Shown one piece after another: positions 8,334 through 16,751 of a stretch of 64,000 bases of DNA. Positions within the stretch are counted from its first letter, which is position 1; each line of letters begins with the position of its first letter. The stretch is from Agrobacterium arsenijevicii (GTDB taxonomy: Bacteria > Pseudomonadota > Alphaproteobacteria > Rhizobiales > Rhizobiaceae): assembly GCA_000949895.1 (NCBI GenBank), contig JWIT01000004.1, forward strand, positions 416,012-480,011. Reading direction: 5' to 3'. The notes under the pieces were generated by a model, which searched no databases, was not told the origin of the DNA, and worked only from the letters and a program-made list of their open reading frames with translations. The translations under genes and the position numbers were made by a program.

Positions 8334-9542
8334 TCACTCGTGCCGCAGCGCCTCAATCGGGCTCAAACTCGCTGCCCGCCGTGCCGGGAAATAGCCGAAA
8401 ATCACCCCGATGGCCGCCGAGAAGGCGAAGGCTAGGAGGATGATCGATGGGCTGGTGACGAAGGGCACGTTGAGATAGTTGACGACGCCATAGGCAAGGC
8501 CAAGGCCTGTCAGGATGCCGACGGTGCCGCCGAAGGCGGAGAGCATCACGGCTTCCACCAGAAACTGCGTCAGTACCTGTTTTTCCAACGCGCCGATGGC
8601 GAGACGAATGCCGATTTCGCGGGTGCGTTCCGTCACTGACACCAGCATGATGTTCATGATGCCGATGCCGCCGACCAGAAGGCTGACGGCGGCGACCGCG
8701 CCCAGAAGCCCGGTCAGCAGCGTCGTCGTGCCGGTCATGGCGGAGGCAATCTGCGTCATGTCGTTGACGGTAAAATCATCCTCGCGGCCGATGCCGATGC
8801 GACGGCGCTCGCGCAACAGGTTCTGCAGGTCGCTCTGCACCTTGGCGGTCGAAACGCCATCCTGCGCCGAAACCATGATCGAGGAAATGGTGGTGGTGCC
8901 GCCGATGCGCCGCTGGTGGATCTTCAGCGGCATGATGATCGTATCGTCCTGATCGTCGCCGAGGCCGGATTGGCCTTTTCTGGCGAGAACGCCGATGACG
9001 GGGCAGGAGATGTTGCTGACGCGGATCGTCTGTCCGACAGGGTTTTCCGCACCGAACAGTTCCTGCCGCACCGTTTCACCGATGATGCAGCCGATCTGTC
9101 CGCCGCGATCTTCGGCGGGCTGGAAATCCCTGCCGAGCGCAATCGTCCAGTCCTGCGCCACGAGATAATCATTGGTGGTGCCGATGACGCTGGTCTGGTG
9201 GTTCTTGCCGCCGAAAATCACTGTCGCGGCGGAGCTGCGGTTTTGCGGGGCAACGGCGCGAATGCCTGATATCTGGTTGCGGATGGCCTCGACATCGCGA
9301 TCATCGAAGCGTTTGGCCTCCGTGCTGGCGCGGCCGGGGCCGAACTGACCGGGGCGCACGAACAGCATGTTGGTGCCAAGCCGTGACAATTCCGATTTCA
9401 CCTGTTCCGTCGTGCCATTGCCGATGGTGACCATGGCGATGACGGCGGCGACACCGATGACGACGCCGAGTACGGTGAGGAAGGAGCGCAAGAGGTTGCG
9501 GCTGATGGCGCGCAGCGCAAGACGCGACGTTTCAAAGAACAT
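8334..9542 (-). CDS. MacB-type ABC transporter permease
   Basis: About 402 residues with the MacB/FtsX layout: an N-terminal transmembrane helix (LRSFLTVLGVVIGVAAVIAMV), a large periplasmic domain, then three C-terminal helices around the GGIGIMNIMLVSVTERTREIGIRLAIGA block diagnostic of MacB-family permeases. It would use ATP-driven motion to push substrate from the periplasm to an outer-membrane channel. The ATPase is a separate gene here rather than fused as in E. coli MacB. Start 9542 gives the normal N terminus and overlaps the end of the ATPase gene by 11 bases. It converges on the histidine kinase with a ten-base gap. Confidence 0.9.
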   Translation of the reverse strand: MFFETSRLALRAISRNLLRSFLTVLGVVIGVAAVIAMVTIGNGTTEQVKSELSRLGTNMLFVRPGQFGPGRASTEAKRFDDRDVEAIRNQISGIRAVAPQNRSSAATVIFGGKNHQTSVIGTTNDYLVAQDWTIALGRDFQPAEDRGGQIGCIIGETVRQELFGAENPVGQTIRVSNISCPVIGVLARKGQSGLGDDQDDTIIMPLKIHQRRIGGTTTISSIMVSAQDGVSTAKVQSDLQNLLRERRRIGIGREDDFTVNDMTQIASAMTGTTTLLTGLLGAVAAVSLLVGGIGIMNIMLVSVTERTREIGIRLAIGALEKQVLTQFLVEAVMLSAFGGTVGILTGLGLAYGVVNYLNVPFVTSPSIILLAFAFSAAIGVIFGYFPARRAASLSPIEALRHE

Positions 9543-10251
9543 CGGAGGTCTCCTTTTTTTCCGCCGCGCTGTCGGAGGCGAGATGCCCGTCGACGAAACG
9601 CAACAGGCGCCCCGCATGGGCGGCAATATCCTCTTCATGGGTGACCATGACGACGGTGATGCCCTTGTCGCGGTTGAGCGCGGTGATCAGGTCCATGATC
9701 TCGGCGCTGGTTTTGGTGTCGAGGTTGCCGGTCGGCTCGTCAGCCAGAAGCAGGGCGGGGCGGGTGACAATGGCCCTTGCAATGGCCACACGCTGCTGCT
9801 GGCCGCCGGAAAGCTCCTGCGTGGTATGATCCTCGCGGCCCTTCAATCCCACCTGTGCCAGCGCCTCCATGGCGCGTGCGCGCCGTTCCGATGCCTTCAT
9901 GCCACGATAGATCAGCGGCAGTTCGACATTTTCCACCGCTGAGGTGCGTGAGAGAAGATTGAAACCCTGAAACACGAAACCCAGCATATGGCGGCGCAGC
10001 AGCGTCAGATGTTCATTGTCGAAACCGCTGGTCGGCACGCCCTGAAACAGATATTCGCCCGCCGTCGGTACATCCAGACAGCCGATGATGTTCATCGAGG
10101 TGGATTTGCCCGAGCCTGATGGACCCATGATGGCGACGAATTCCTTCTCGCGAATCGACAGGCTGACGCCATCAAGCGCGTGGATCGTCGCTTCGCCACG
10201 GCCATATTGCTTGACGACGTTGCGGAACTCTATGAGCGGCGGCTGTTGCAT
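9532..10251 (-). CDS. MacB/LolD-type ABC transporter ATPase
   Basis: A 239-residue ATPase. Walker A GPSGSGKST, the FQGFNLL Q-loop, signature LSGGQQQRVAIARA, Walker B LLLADEPTGNLD and switch His in VMVTHE are all visible and match the LolD/MacB subclass. It energises the adjacent permease. Fourteen bases separate it from the upstream adaptor gene, and its end overlaps the permease start, so the three genes make one transcript. Confidence 0.93.
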   Translation of the reverse strand: MQQPPLIEFRNVVKQYGRGEATIHALDGVSLSIREKEFVAIMGPSGSGKSTSMNIIGCLDVPTAGEYLFQGVPTSGFDNEHLTLLRRHMLGFVFQGFNLLSRTSAVENVELPLIYRGMKASERRARAMEALAQVGLKGREDHTTQELSGGQQQRVAIARAIVTRPALLLADEPTGNLDTKTSAEIMDLITALNRDKGITVVMVTHEEDIAAHAGRLLRFVDGHLASDSAAEKKETSDVL

Positions 10252-10265
10252 GCGGTTTTCCTCCG

Positions 10266-11564
10266 TCAGCCGGCGTTACGGGCCGTTGCGTCGGTAATCA
10301 CCAGATCGTCGGCTTTCAACTCTCCCGATTTTACCACGGTATGCTGGCCATCGGTGGAGCCGGTTTCAATTGGAACCGATACCGGTGCATTGTTGCGCAG
10401 CACCCAGACCGTTCTTTTACCCGTTGCCGCCTGACCGGCATCGCGGTTCTGCGAACGGCCCATGCGGGGTGGGCGGAACAGGCTCATCAACCCACCGCCA
10501 CGGGAGGCGGATTCGCGCGGCGGCGTATAACGAAGCGCCGAATTCGGCACCAGCAGCGTGTCCTTGATTTCCTCGACAATGATATTGGCCGTCGCCGTCA
10601 TGCCGGGGCGAAGCAGCAATTCCTCATTGTCGACAGTCAATATGCCCTTGTAGGTCACCACGTTCGACACGGTCTCGGACGCGAAACGCACGGTTTCGAT
10701 TTCCGCCGGGAAGCTGCGGTCGGGATAGGCATCGACGTTGAAGGTGGCCTTCTGCCCGGTCTCGACCTTGCCGACATCGGCCTCATCCACCGACACCTGC
10801 AATTCCATATGGCGCAGATCACCGGCGATGGTGAAAAGAACCGGGGCGTTCAGCGAGGAAGCGACGGTGGCGCCGGGATCGACGCTGCGGGTAAGGATGA
10901 CGCCATCGATGGGCGAGACGATCTTGGCCTTGCCGAGATTGACCTCGGCGAGCCGCAAATCCGCCTCGGCGGAAAGCACGGTCGCTTCGTTGACCTGTAG
11001 CGTGGCGGCGGCGGCATCGTGGTTGAACTGCGCGGCATCCAGATCCTGCTGGCTGGACACCCGGCTCTGCACGAGGGACCGCAGGCGCTCCATCGAGGTT
11101 TTTGCCGAGCCGAGATCGGCGCGTGCCTTCAGCACATTGGCCTTGGCGGAGGCAAGCTTGGCGCGGGCGCTCTGCACATCGGCCTCCAGCTTGTTGGTGT
11201 CCAGTTCCGCCAGAATATCGCCTGATTTGACCGGCGTGTTGTAGGTAACGTTGACCTTGCGCACGGTGCCGGATAATTCGCTCGATATATCGACCTGATC
11301 CGTCGGCTGCACCGAGCCGGTGGAGGTGACGATGACGGAAAGATCACCCTGCCGCGCCGCTTCCGTGGTGTAGGTATAGGCGACGCCTGCGGCACGCGAC
11401 TGGTAATAATAGCCAAGGCCACCACCGATCAGCACGAGGGCTGCTGCGGCATAGAGATAACGGCGCGATTTCTTCTTCCTGCCTGACCTGTTCGAGCCCA
11501 GAATGTCGCGCAGATCGGGCTGGCTGTTTTCCGTGTCGCGACCATTGGTGTTGGCGTCATTCAT
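10266..11564 (-). CDS. MacA-like periplasmic adaptor (membrane fusion protein)
   Basis: About 432 residues: a cytoplasmic basic N terminus, one transmembrane anchor (YLYAAAALVLIGGGLGYYY), the lipoyl half-motif, a long alpha-hairpin rich in Ala/Leu/Glu heptads, the second lipoyl half IDGVILTRSVDPGATV, and a beta-barrel domain. This is the HlyD/MacA architecture that links the inner-membrane permease to a TolC-type outer-membrane channel. I chose 11564 (MNDANTNG), where GGGTG lies six bases upstream; ATG 11570 and TTG 11579 are alternatives. An Arg/Gly-rich insert near residues 360-385 is unusual. No TolC gene is in the window. Confidence 0.88.
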   Translation of the reverse strand: MNDANTNGRDTENSQPDLRDILGSNRSGRKKKSRRYLYAAAALVLIGGGLGYYYQSRAAGVAYTYTTEAARQGDLSVIVTSTGSVQPTDQVDISSELSGTVRKVNVTYNTPVKSGDILAELDTNKLEADVQSARAKLASAKANVLKARADLGSAKTSMERLRSLVQSRVSSQQDLDAAQFNHDAAAATLQVNEATVLSAEADLRLAEVNLGKAKIVSPIDGVILTRSVDPGATVASSLNAPVLFTIAGDLRHMELQVSVDEADVGKVETGQKATFNVDAYPDRSFPAEIETVRFASETVSNVVTYKGILTVDNEELLLRPGMTATANIIVEEIKDTLLVPNSALRYTPPRESASRGGGLMSLFRPPRMGRSQNRDAGQAATGKRTVWVLRNNAPVSVPIETGSTDGQHTVVKSGELKADDLVITDATARNAG

Positions 11565-11800
11565 TTTCATCACCCGCAAAATTCAAAATACCACAGAGGA
11601 TTGTTTCCACCCCTGTTTTCCGGTCCGTCTATCGCTGTTTGTATTCCTCTGATTGTGGGAAGTGACATAGCTTGCCCAAAGGGGGAAGTGAAAACTTGGT
11701 AATATTTATGATAGCTCTGATCTGGTAGATATAAATCCGGAAAGGCCGATGCCATCGAGGTGGCGCCGGTTTCAGCAGCGACATGCAGGACGATGATAGA

Positions 11801-11956
11801 ATGAACGACAATGTGGTGAAGTTCCGCAAACCGGCACCGCCGAAAAAACCGCGCCAGCCGCTCGGGCCGAAATCGAAAAAAGCCCTGACAATCGCCGCCA
11901 TCATCGCATTTTTCGTGGCCGCTTGGGGGTATTTCACGCTGTTCGGGCAGGGGTAG
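11801..11956 (+). CDS. Small single-pass membrane protein, 51 residues
   Basis: A short frame reads MNDNVVKFRKPAPPKKPRQP, a Lys/Pro-rich cytoplasmic N terminus, then a hydrophobic helix (ALTIAAIIAFFVAAWGYFTLF) and stop TAG. This positive-then-hydrophobic pattern is that of a genuine small membrane protein, and I recall similar KFRKP-type hypothetical proteins in Rhizobiaceae. AGGA at 11787-11790 precedes ATG 11801 by ten bases; an in-frame ATG at 11783 would add six residues. It is divergent from the macA-like gene. Function unknown. Confidence 0.65.
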   Translation: MNDNVVKFRKPAPPKKPRQPLGPKSKKALTIAAIIAFFVAAWGYFTLFGQG

Positions 11957-12069
11957 GGCGGGAGTATTGCTTTATTCCTAGTACAAAAATGGTGAATAAA
12001 TCACATAAGCCCTATGCGAGCTTCGAGTATGGCGGGTAAACGTATATCAACTTCAACCGAGGTATTGAT

Positions 12070-13737
12070 ATGCCTGCCGTTTCATCGATCGAATGGGATA
12101 TAGTCGAAGCGAGAGTATCTGCGGCCACGGTTCGTTATAGACTTCCCGGGCCGTCAATTGCTTTTCTTTACCTGGTTCTGGAACAATATTTCCCAGATAG
12201 AGCTTCTGATTATCCGGAGATGATTGTTGACGGGGGCAACGATCTCGGAGTCGATGCCATAGAAATCCTTGAGCGAGAAGACAGGGCTGAAGTCCTCATC
12301 TTTCAATCGAAACACCGGACTTCATTGGTATCAACAGATCGTACGATTAATGATGGCGAGGTTCTCAGAATTGGGTCTTTTCTCCTTGGGCTTTTTGACA
12401 GAGAAGATCGACTACTGAAGACAGGAAATCTTCAGTTGACTGAAGCAGTGGCGCGAATTTGGCAACTTCATAAGAGTGGTGTCATTTGTCGTTATCGCAT
12501 CGTCTTCTGCAGTAACGGCAAGGGATTGACCCCATCTGCTAAATCTATTCTCGATAGCACGCTTAGTTCGATGCCCAGCGTTGATTATGAGGTGTACGGT
12601 CCAGCCGAAATTATGCGTGACATCGGTTCAAGCGGTAGAGAACGCGAAATTGGATGTCTTCAAGTAATTGGGAAGGAGGCATTTGAGCGAACCGATGGAG
12701 ATATCCGCGGGGTTATAGCGTCAGTTGACGCACGGTCATTCGTCGAAATGATCCAGACCTCCGACAAGAAGTCGATCAAACGGCATTTATTCGACGAGAA
12801 TCTAAGAATCTTTCTCGGAGCAAACGGCGGATATAACAGCAATATCATTCAAACCGCCGTATCTGATGACAGTCATTTGTTCTGGTATCTAAATAACGGT
12901 ATTACGATCACCTGCAAGGACTACGCCTTTAATAAAGGGCACTCGAATCCGATGATCCGGATTGAAGACTTCCAGATCGTTAACGGTGCTCAAACCTCGC
13001 ATTCGCTTCTCGAAGCCTATAAGAAATCGCCTGAAGCTTTCGAGAACGTGGTGCTCATGGTGCGCGTTTATGCTACCGCGCGCAGCGACATAACTGAGAG
13101 GGTTGCGGTAGCTACCAATAGTCAGGCACGTATTCAGGCACGCGACCTGAGAGCCAATCACTCCGTTCTCAAAAAACTTGAAATAGCTTTCCACGATCGC
13201 GGTTATTTTTTCGAACGCAAACGCAACATGCACGCCGACTGCGACCCTAAGAAGCGTATTGACGCGCTGAAGATGGGACAAATACTGCTTTCATATGAAT
13301 TGGGTGAACCTGACCGAGCGAAAGCTGATTCAGATACCATTTTTGGGGAGCGCTTCAATGTGATCTTCCACGAACATCACGTCATAGAGGACCTATGTCG
13401 ATTGGTAGAGCTTTACAGGTTGATTGAGGAGATGCGCGACGCCTATGCCTCCAAACAACGAGATGTAATTGAACCACCGACAGGCGAGCATCAATATCTC
13501 GTCTATGGTCATTGGTTCGTTCTATATGCTGCTCATCTGATCCTTACACAAAAGAAGGCTTCGTTGCCGGTCGGTGACGAAGCTCGAAAACTTGTCGTGG
13601 AAGCGTTGACGCTGGTAGCCAACGCATGCGCCAACGTCAAAAGCACCGCGCATTATCAGCTTTTCCGAAGTTCCAAAACAAAGGGCCGGATCATCGCCGA
13701 ACTCGAGGGACTGCAAATGAATCTCTTTGACCTTTGA
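12070..13737 (+). CDS. AIPR-family (abortive phage infection) protein with Mrr-like nuclease signature
   Basis: A 555-residue protein recognisable as the AIPR family (abortive infection, phage resistance). The family core is visible as RIFLGANGGYNSNI, FWYLNNGITITC, FQIVNGAQTSHSL and VAVATNSQ in the middle third. The N-terminal part contains a possible PD-(D/E)xK signature: Asp62 in GNDLGVDAIEI and Gln79/Lys81 in LIFQSKH, the D...QxK arrangement of Mrr-type endonucleases. The gene is visibly richer in A and T than its neighbours: bases 12841-12900 contain only 22 G or C in 60. It stands alone beside a tRNA-Arg gene, suggesting horizontal acquisition. Defence function is inference from the family. 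Confidence 0.8.
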   Translation: MPAVSSIEWDIVEARVSAATVRYRLPGPSIAFLYLVLEQYFPDRASDYPEMIVDGGNDLGVDAIEILEREDRAEVLIFQSKHRTSLVSTDRTINDGEVLRIGSFLLGLFDREDRLLKTGNLQLTEAVARIWQLHKSGVICRYRIVFCSNGKGLTPSAKSILDSTLSSMPSVDYEVYGPAEIMRDIGSSGREREIGCLQVIGKEAFERTDGDIRGVIASVDARSFVEMIQTSDKKSIKRHLFDENLRIFLGANGGYNSNIIQTAVSDDSHLFWYLNNGITITCKDYAFNKGHSNPMIRIEDFQIVNGAQTSHSLLEAYKKSPEAFENVVLMVRVYATARSDITERVAVATNSQARIQARDLRANHSVLKKLEIAFHDRGYFFERKRNMHADCDPKKRIDALKMGQILLSYELGEPDRAKADSDTIFGERFNVIFHEHHVIEDLCRLVELYRLIEEMRDAYASKQRDVIEPPTGEHQYLVYGHWFVLYAAHLILTQKKASLPVGDEARKLVVEALTLVANACANVKSTAHYQLFRSSKTKGRIIAELEGLQMNLFDL

Positions 13738-13857
13738 CGTCTTCTGGGGCTTGCGTAACCGTTTTTTGAAAGTCAGAAATCAGGCGTGAGTTGTTGAGCA
13801 GGCGGTGTGCGAAATCAGTTCGGTATTTTACCGAAGAACAAATAAGTCGAGAAGAAG

Positions 13858-13934
13858 TGGCGACCCCTGCAGGACTCGAACCTGCGACCTACTGCTTAGA
13901 AGGCAGTTGCTCTATCCAGTTGAGCTAAGGGGCC
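13858..13934 (-). tRNA. tRNA-Arg (anticodon TCT)
   Basis: Read on the minus strand, a 77-base cloverleaf begins GGCCCCTTAGCTC and ends GGGGTCGCCA. D-arm, anticodon stem CTGCC/GGCAG-like with loop CTTCTAA (anticodon TCT), variable loop and the TTCGAGTC T-loop are all present, and the terminal CCA is encoded. It lies downstream of the AIPR gene on the opposite strand. Confidence 0.96.
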
Positions 13935-13984
13935 GTCTGCCGGGCTATTAATGCTCCGGCTGAAAATCGTTCAGTGCGTCGTCT

Positions 13985-14290
13985 TCAATGCGTCCAGGGC
14001 TGGGTGCGGCTGAAACGGAAATTGTCCGTGTAGGAAACAACCTTGCGGGTGGCTTCTTTCGGCTGGATGACGCGGTATTCGATGCCCTTGCGCTGTGCAT
14101 AGGCTTCGGCCTGTTCCTGCGTCTCGAATGTCAGCTTGACCTGCTGCTTCATGTCGGTTGTCGAGGTGTATCCCATGATCGGATCGATCTTGCGCGGGAC
14201 CTCGGCGTCGAATTCCAGAACCCAGACATTGGTTTTCGCCGTACCGGATTGCATGGCGGTCTTTGCAGGGCGGTAAATCTTCGCAGACAT
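13985..14290 (-). CDS. NDUFS4-like ETC Complex I accessory subunit
   Basis: A 101-residue protein of the ETC complex I subunit (NDUFS4/18 kDa) family, a supernumerary NADH dehydrogenase subunit shared by alphaproteobacteria and mitochondria. Typical features are the opening AKIYRPAKTAMQSG, NVWVLEF, and the tail YTDNFRFSRTQPWTH. Start 14290 has GGAG eleven bases upstream on the minus strand; the longer frame to 14365 adds a non-conserved stretch. It is unlinked to the nuo operon here, as is usual in Rhizobiaceae. Confidence 0.88.
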   Translation of the reverse strand: MSAKIYRPAKTAMQSGTAKTNVWVLEFDAEVPRKIDPIMGYTSTTDMKQQVKLTFETQEQAEAYAQRKGIEYRVIQPKEATRKVVSYTDNFRFSRTQPWTH

Positions 14291-14556
14291 GTCGAAACTG
14301 CTCCGGTTGGGCGGCGGGGCGTCTCGCCCCAGATTACTATTCACGTACCTGAATAGAATAACCAAATCGTGTCAGGAACGCTGAATTTGAAATGGACTGA
14401 CTTCATGTGAGAGTCAAGACGATTATCCCTTGCTGCCTCTTCGCGGTCCTGCCGTTTTGCATGAGTTTTCCACGATAGAGACAATGGGCTGAACAAAGAT
14501 GAATTTCCCTGTTGCGGACTGCGGGTGAACCGTGTATTCCCCAGCCATCGCCTCGG

Positions 14557-14633
<77 letters not shown>

Positions 14634-14687
14634 TTTAAAGCGAAACATTCGCTTGTTGGCGTAACCCCCTCAAAGAAAAGCTTTCGT

Positions 14688-15830
14688 TCAATCCGCCGAA
14701 GGTCCGGCCAATGTGCTTTCGGCTGTGCCGATCGTCATGACATTGCCGCGCCAGGCGACTGCGCTACCGATCCAGCTGCGTGCCCAGACGAATGGCATGA
14801 TGACATCCCGCGCGATCATGGCAGGCAGTGTGTAGATGGACACAGGCCACCGGTTGAAGGCGGCAAGCGCCAGTTCCGGGCCATACATGATGGCGAGAAC
14901 GGCAATGGCGGTGATGGCAAGGTTCGCATCCGCGACAACGGCGGCAGCGAGTGCGAAGAGAAGCGGGGGCAGCGCGCCTGTCAGGATTTCCGGGGCGAAA
15001 TATTGCGGGAAGGTCACGCGCCGCAACCGTGCCCAGCGGGTCTGCCGCGACCAGATCTCACCGGCATGGCGCTGGCCGAGCGGCTGCTCGAACGGGGCCG
15101 AGACCAGATGCACCTTGCGGCCTGCGTTTCTGACCAGTTTCGTGGAGGCGGCGTCTTCGGCGATTTCGGCGGCCAGAGCGCGGATGCCGCCACGTTCTTC
15201 CAGAAACGGCTTGTTCCACAACATCGACTTGCCCTGCGCGAAGCCCATGCCGATTGCTTCGGCGGCATATTGCCAGCGGCCTTGCGAGCCGTTGAGGAAG
15301 GCGCATTCCACATGCGCCCAGAAGCCCGTGGGCCGGGAGCCGAGCGGCGGCGAGCAGACCAGTCCGCTATCCCGTCGCCAGGCCGACATCATCGTTGCGA
15401 TATATGATTGCGGCATCAGCACGTTCGAATCGGCAAGAATGACCCATTCGTGCCGGGCAGCGCGCCAGCCCTTGACGCAATTGTTCAGTTTCGGATTAGC
15501 GCTGATGCGGTCATCGCCGATGAGCAATTGCGCCGAAACCGCCGGGAAAGCGGCGCTTGCCTTGCGCACTTCCTCGATGACCGGATCGAACTCGTCGGCG
15601 ACGCAGAACAGCAATTCGTAATCCGGCCAGTTGAGCTGAAACGCCCGCGACAGTGTCAGTGGCGTGAAGTTTTCGACGCCGCGCAGCGGCACTACCAGCG
15701 AGACCGGCGGTTTTTGCCGCACAAGCGCGCTTTCCGTGTCGCGCCGCGTCAGGCGCCAGCCGGCCAGAACGACGCCGAGAAGATTGAAGGCGAGGAGGAG
15801 AATTGCGCAAAGGGCAAAAACAGTTTCCAT
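14688..15830 (-). CDS. Ceramide glucosyltransferase-like family 2 glycosyltransferase
   Basis: A processive-type GT2 enzyme of the GlcT-1/HpnI group. The D1,D2,D3,(Q/R)xxRW set is visible: CVADEFD, ILADSNV, AEDAAS and SRQTRW. An N-terminal membrane helix follows METVFALCAILLL and two or three hydrophobic segments close the protein. Agrobacterium is known to possess a ceramide/diacylglycerol glucosyltransferase of this family, so glycolipid synthesis at the inner membrane is the likely role. Start is uncertain: ATG 15830 puts the helix at the N terminus (380 residues), while in-frame starts at 15884 and 15896 add about 20 residues with no clear ribosome-binding site. Monocistronic, after tRNA-Pro and convergent with it. 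Confidence 0.8.
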   Translation of the reverse strand: METVFALCAILLLAFNLLGVVLAGWRLTRRDTESALVRQKPPVSLVVPLRGVENFTPLTLSRAFQLNWPDYELLFCVADEFDPVIEEVRKASAAFPAVSAQLLIGDDRISANPKLNNCVKGWRAARHEWVILADSNVLMPQSYIATMMSAWRRDSGLVCSPPLGSRPTGFWAHVECAFLNGSQGRWQYAAEAIGMGFAQGKSMLWNKPFLEERGGIRALAAEIAEDAASTKLVRNAGRKVHLVSAPFEQPLGQRHAGEIWSRQTRWARLRRVTFPQYFAPEILTGALPPLLFALAAAVVADANLAITAIAVLAIMYGPELALAAFNRWPVSIYTLPAMIARDVIMPFVWARSWIGSAVAWRGNVMTIGTAESTLAGPSAD

Positions 15831-16028
15831 GCTGGCCAGTTCCACTCCCAAGCTCTCAGCGGTTTTTCCGCCAACCGATTCCATGGAATTCGTCACTGCG
15901 GATTATAACGTTTGAGTGACAGTTACATGTCATCGCCCGCAGGAGGGCAGGGTGCGGCCTTGGTTGTCCGGGCGAGCAATGGCGGAGAAGCGGGGGCAAA
16001 CCATCTCTGACGAGCTGAAAACGGCGCG

Positions 16029-16655
16029 TTAACCGGCAGGAGGCGCCGTATGATATTTCAGTGCCAGAAGTGCTGCCAGTTCCGTCCGGGAATCGACCAG
16101 CGGACGAACATTCTGATGTGCTTTTGCCATCGCCATGGCGCCGGAATAGGTGGCGATTACCAGCGTCGCCAGACGGCTCGGGTCGATGTCGCTTGCACGT
16201 CCCGACGTCAGGTCAGCCTGAAATTTTGCAGACAAGGCATCGTGCCAGGCAGCGAAAATTTCACCGAGAGCAACGCGCATTTCCGGATCATGGGGGGAGA
16301 CTTCCATAGCCATGTTGTTGAGCGGACAGCCGGAAACGGCGCCCTTGTCGGCCAATTCGCCGATGATACCCTCGAAAATCATAGCGATGGCGGCAGGCGC
16401 ATCAACACATGCATCCAGCGGCTCAATCCACGTCTGCTGAACAGCGTGGCTCACCCGATCGCGGATAACCGCCAGCCCGAGTTCGCGTTTTGCCGGGAAA
16501 TGATGCGCCATGGCGCCGCCAGACACTGAGGCCTTTTCGCGGATCTCCATCATCCCGGTTGCAATGTAACCCTGTCTGACGAAGGCATCATAGGCGGTAT
16601 CGACGATGCGGCGGCGCACGCCCTGAGGGTCGTTTGTTCTTCTGTTTTCGATCAT
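16029..16655 (-). CDS. TetR-family transcriptional repressor
   Basis: A 208-residue regulator. The N-terminal helix-turn-helix has the TetR pattern IVDTAYDAFVRQGYIATGMMEI...SGGAMAHHFPAKRELGLAVI. The C-terminal part resembles TetR_C domains of the YxaF/LmrA type, with a SGCPLNNMAMEVS motif seen in regulators answering to small organic ligands. GGAGG lies four bases before ATG 16655. It is divergent from the NIPSNAP gene, and the 96-base space between them holds two dyads, so autoregulation and control of that neighbour are likely. Confidence 0.88.
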   Translation of the reverse strand: MIENRRTNDPQGVRRRIVDTAYDAFVRQGYIATGMMEIREKASVSGGAMAHHFPAKRELGLAVIRDRVSHAVQQTWIEPLDACVDAPAAIAMIFEGIIGELADKGAVSGCPLNNMAMEVSPHDPEMRVALGEIFAAWHDALSAKFQADLTSGRASDIDPSRLATLVIATYSGAMAMAKAHQNVRPLVDSRTELAALLALKYHTAPPAG

Positions 16656-16690
16656 GCACCTCCAAAGGAATTTTGCGCACAATAGCATCT

Positions 16691-16740
16691 TGACAAAACA
16701 GGTCAATCATCCTCTTTTTAAAACAGGACGATCGACCTGT
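16691..16740. promoter_or_regulatory. Probable TetR operator region between divergent genes
   Basis: The space between the TetR and NIPSNAP genes contains TGAC...GTCA arms at 16691-16694 and 16702-16705 and, 29 bases apart, the inverted pair ACAGGTC (16698-16704) and GACCTGT (16734-16740). The right element overlaps the NIPSNAP ribosome-binding region. Position and symmetry fit an operator; binding is inferred. Confidence 0.5.
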
Positions 16741-16751
16741 CAGGAGAAAAC

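Noticed and set aside
11629-11937. 102-codon minus-strand frame
   Set aside because: Overlaps the 51-residue membrane protein on the opposite strand, whose composition and ribosome-binding site are far more convincing.
13858-13934. An integrated island with att sites at the tRNA-Arg gene
   Set aside because: I looked for a direct repeat of the tRNA 3' end near 11.95-12.07 kb and found none by eye; the AIPR gene has no integrase.
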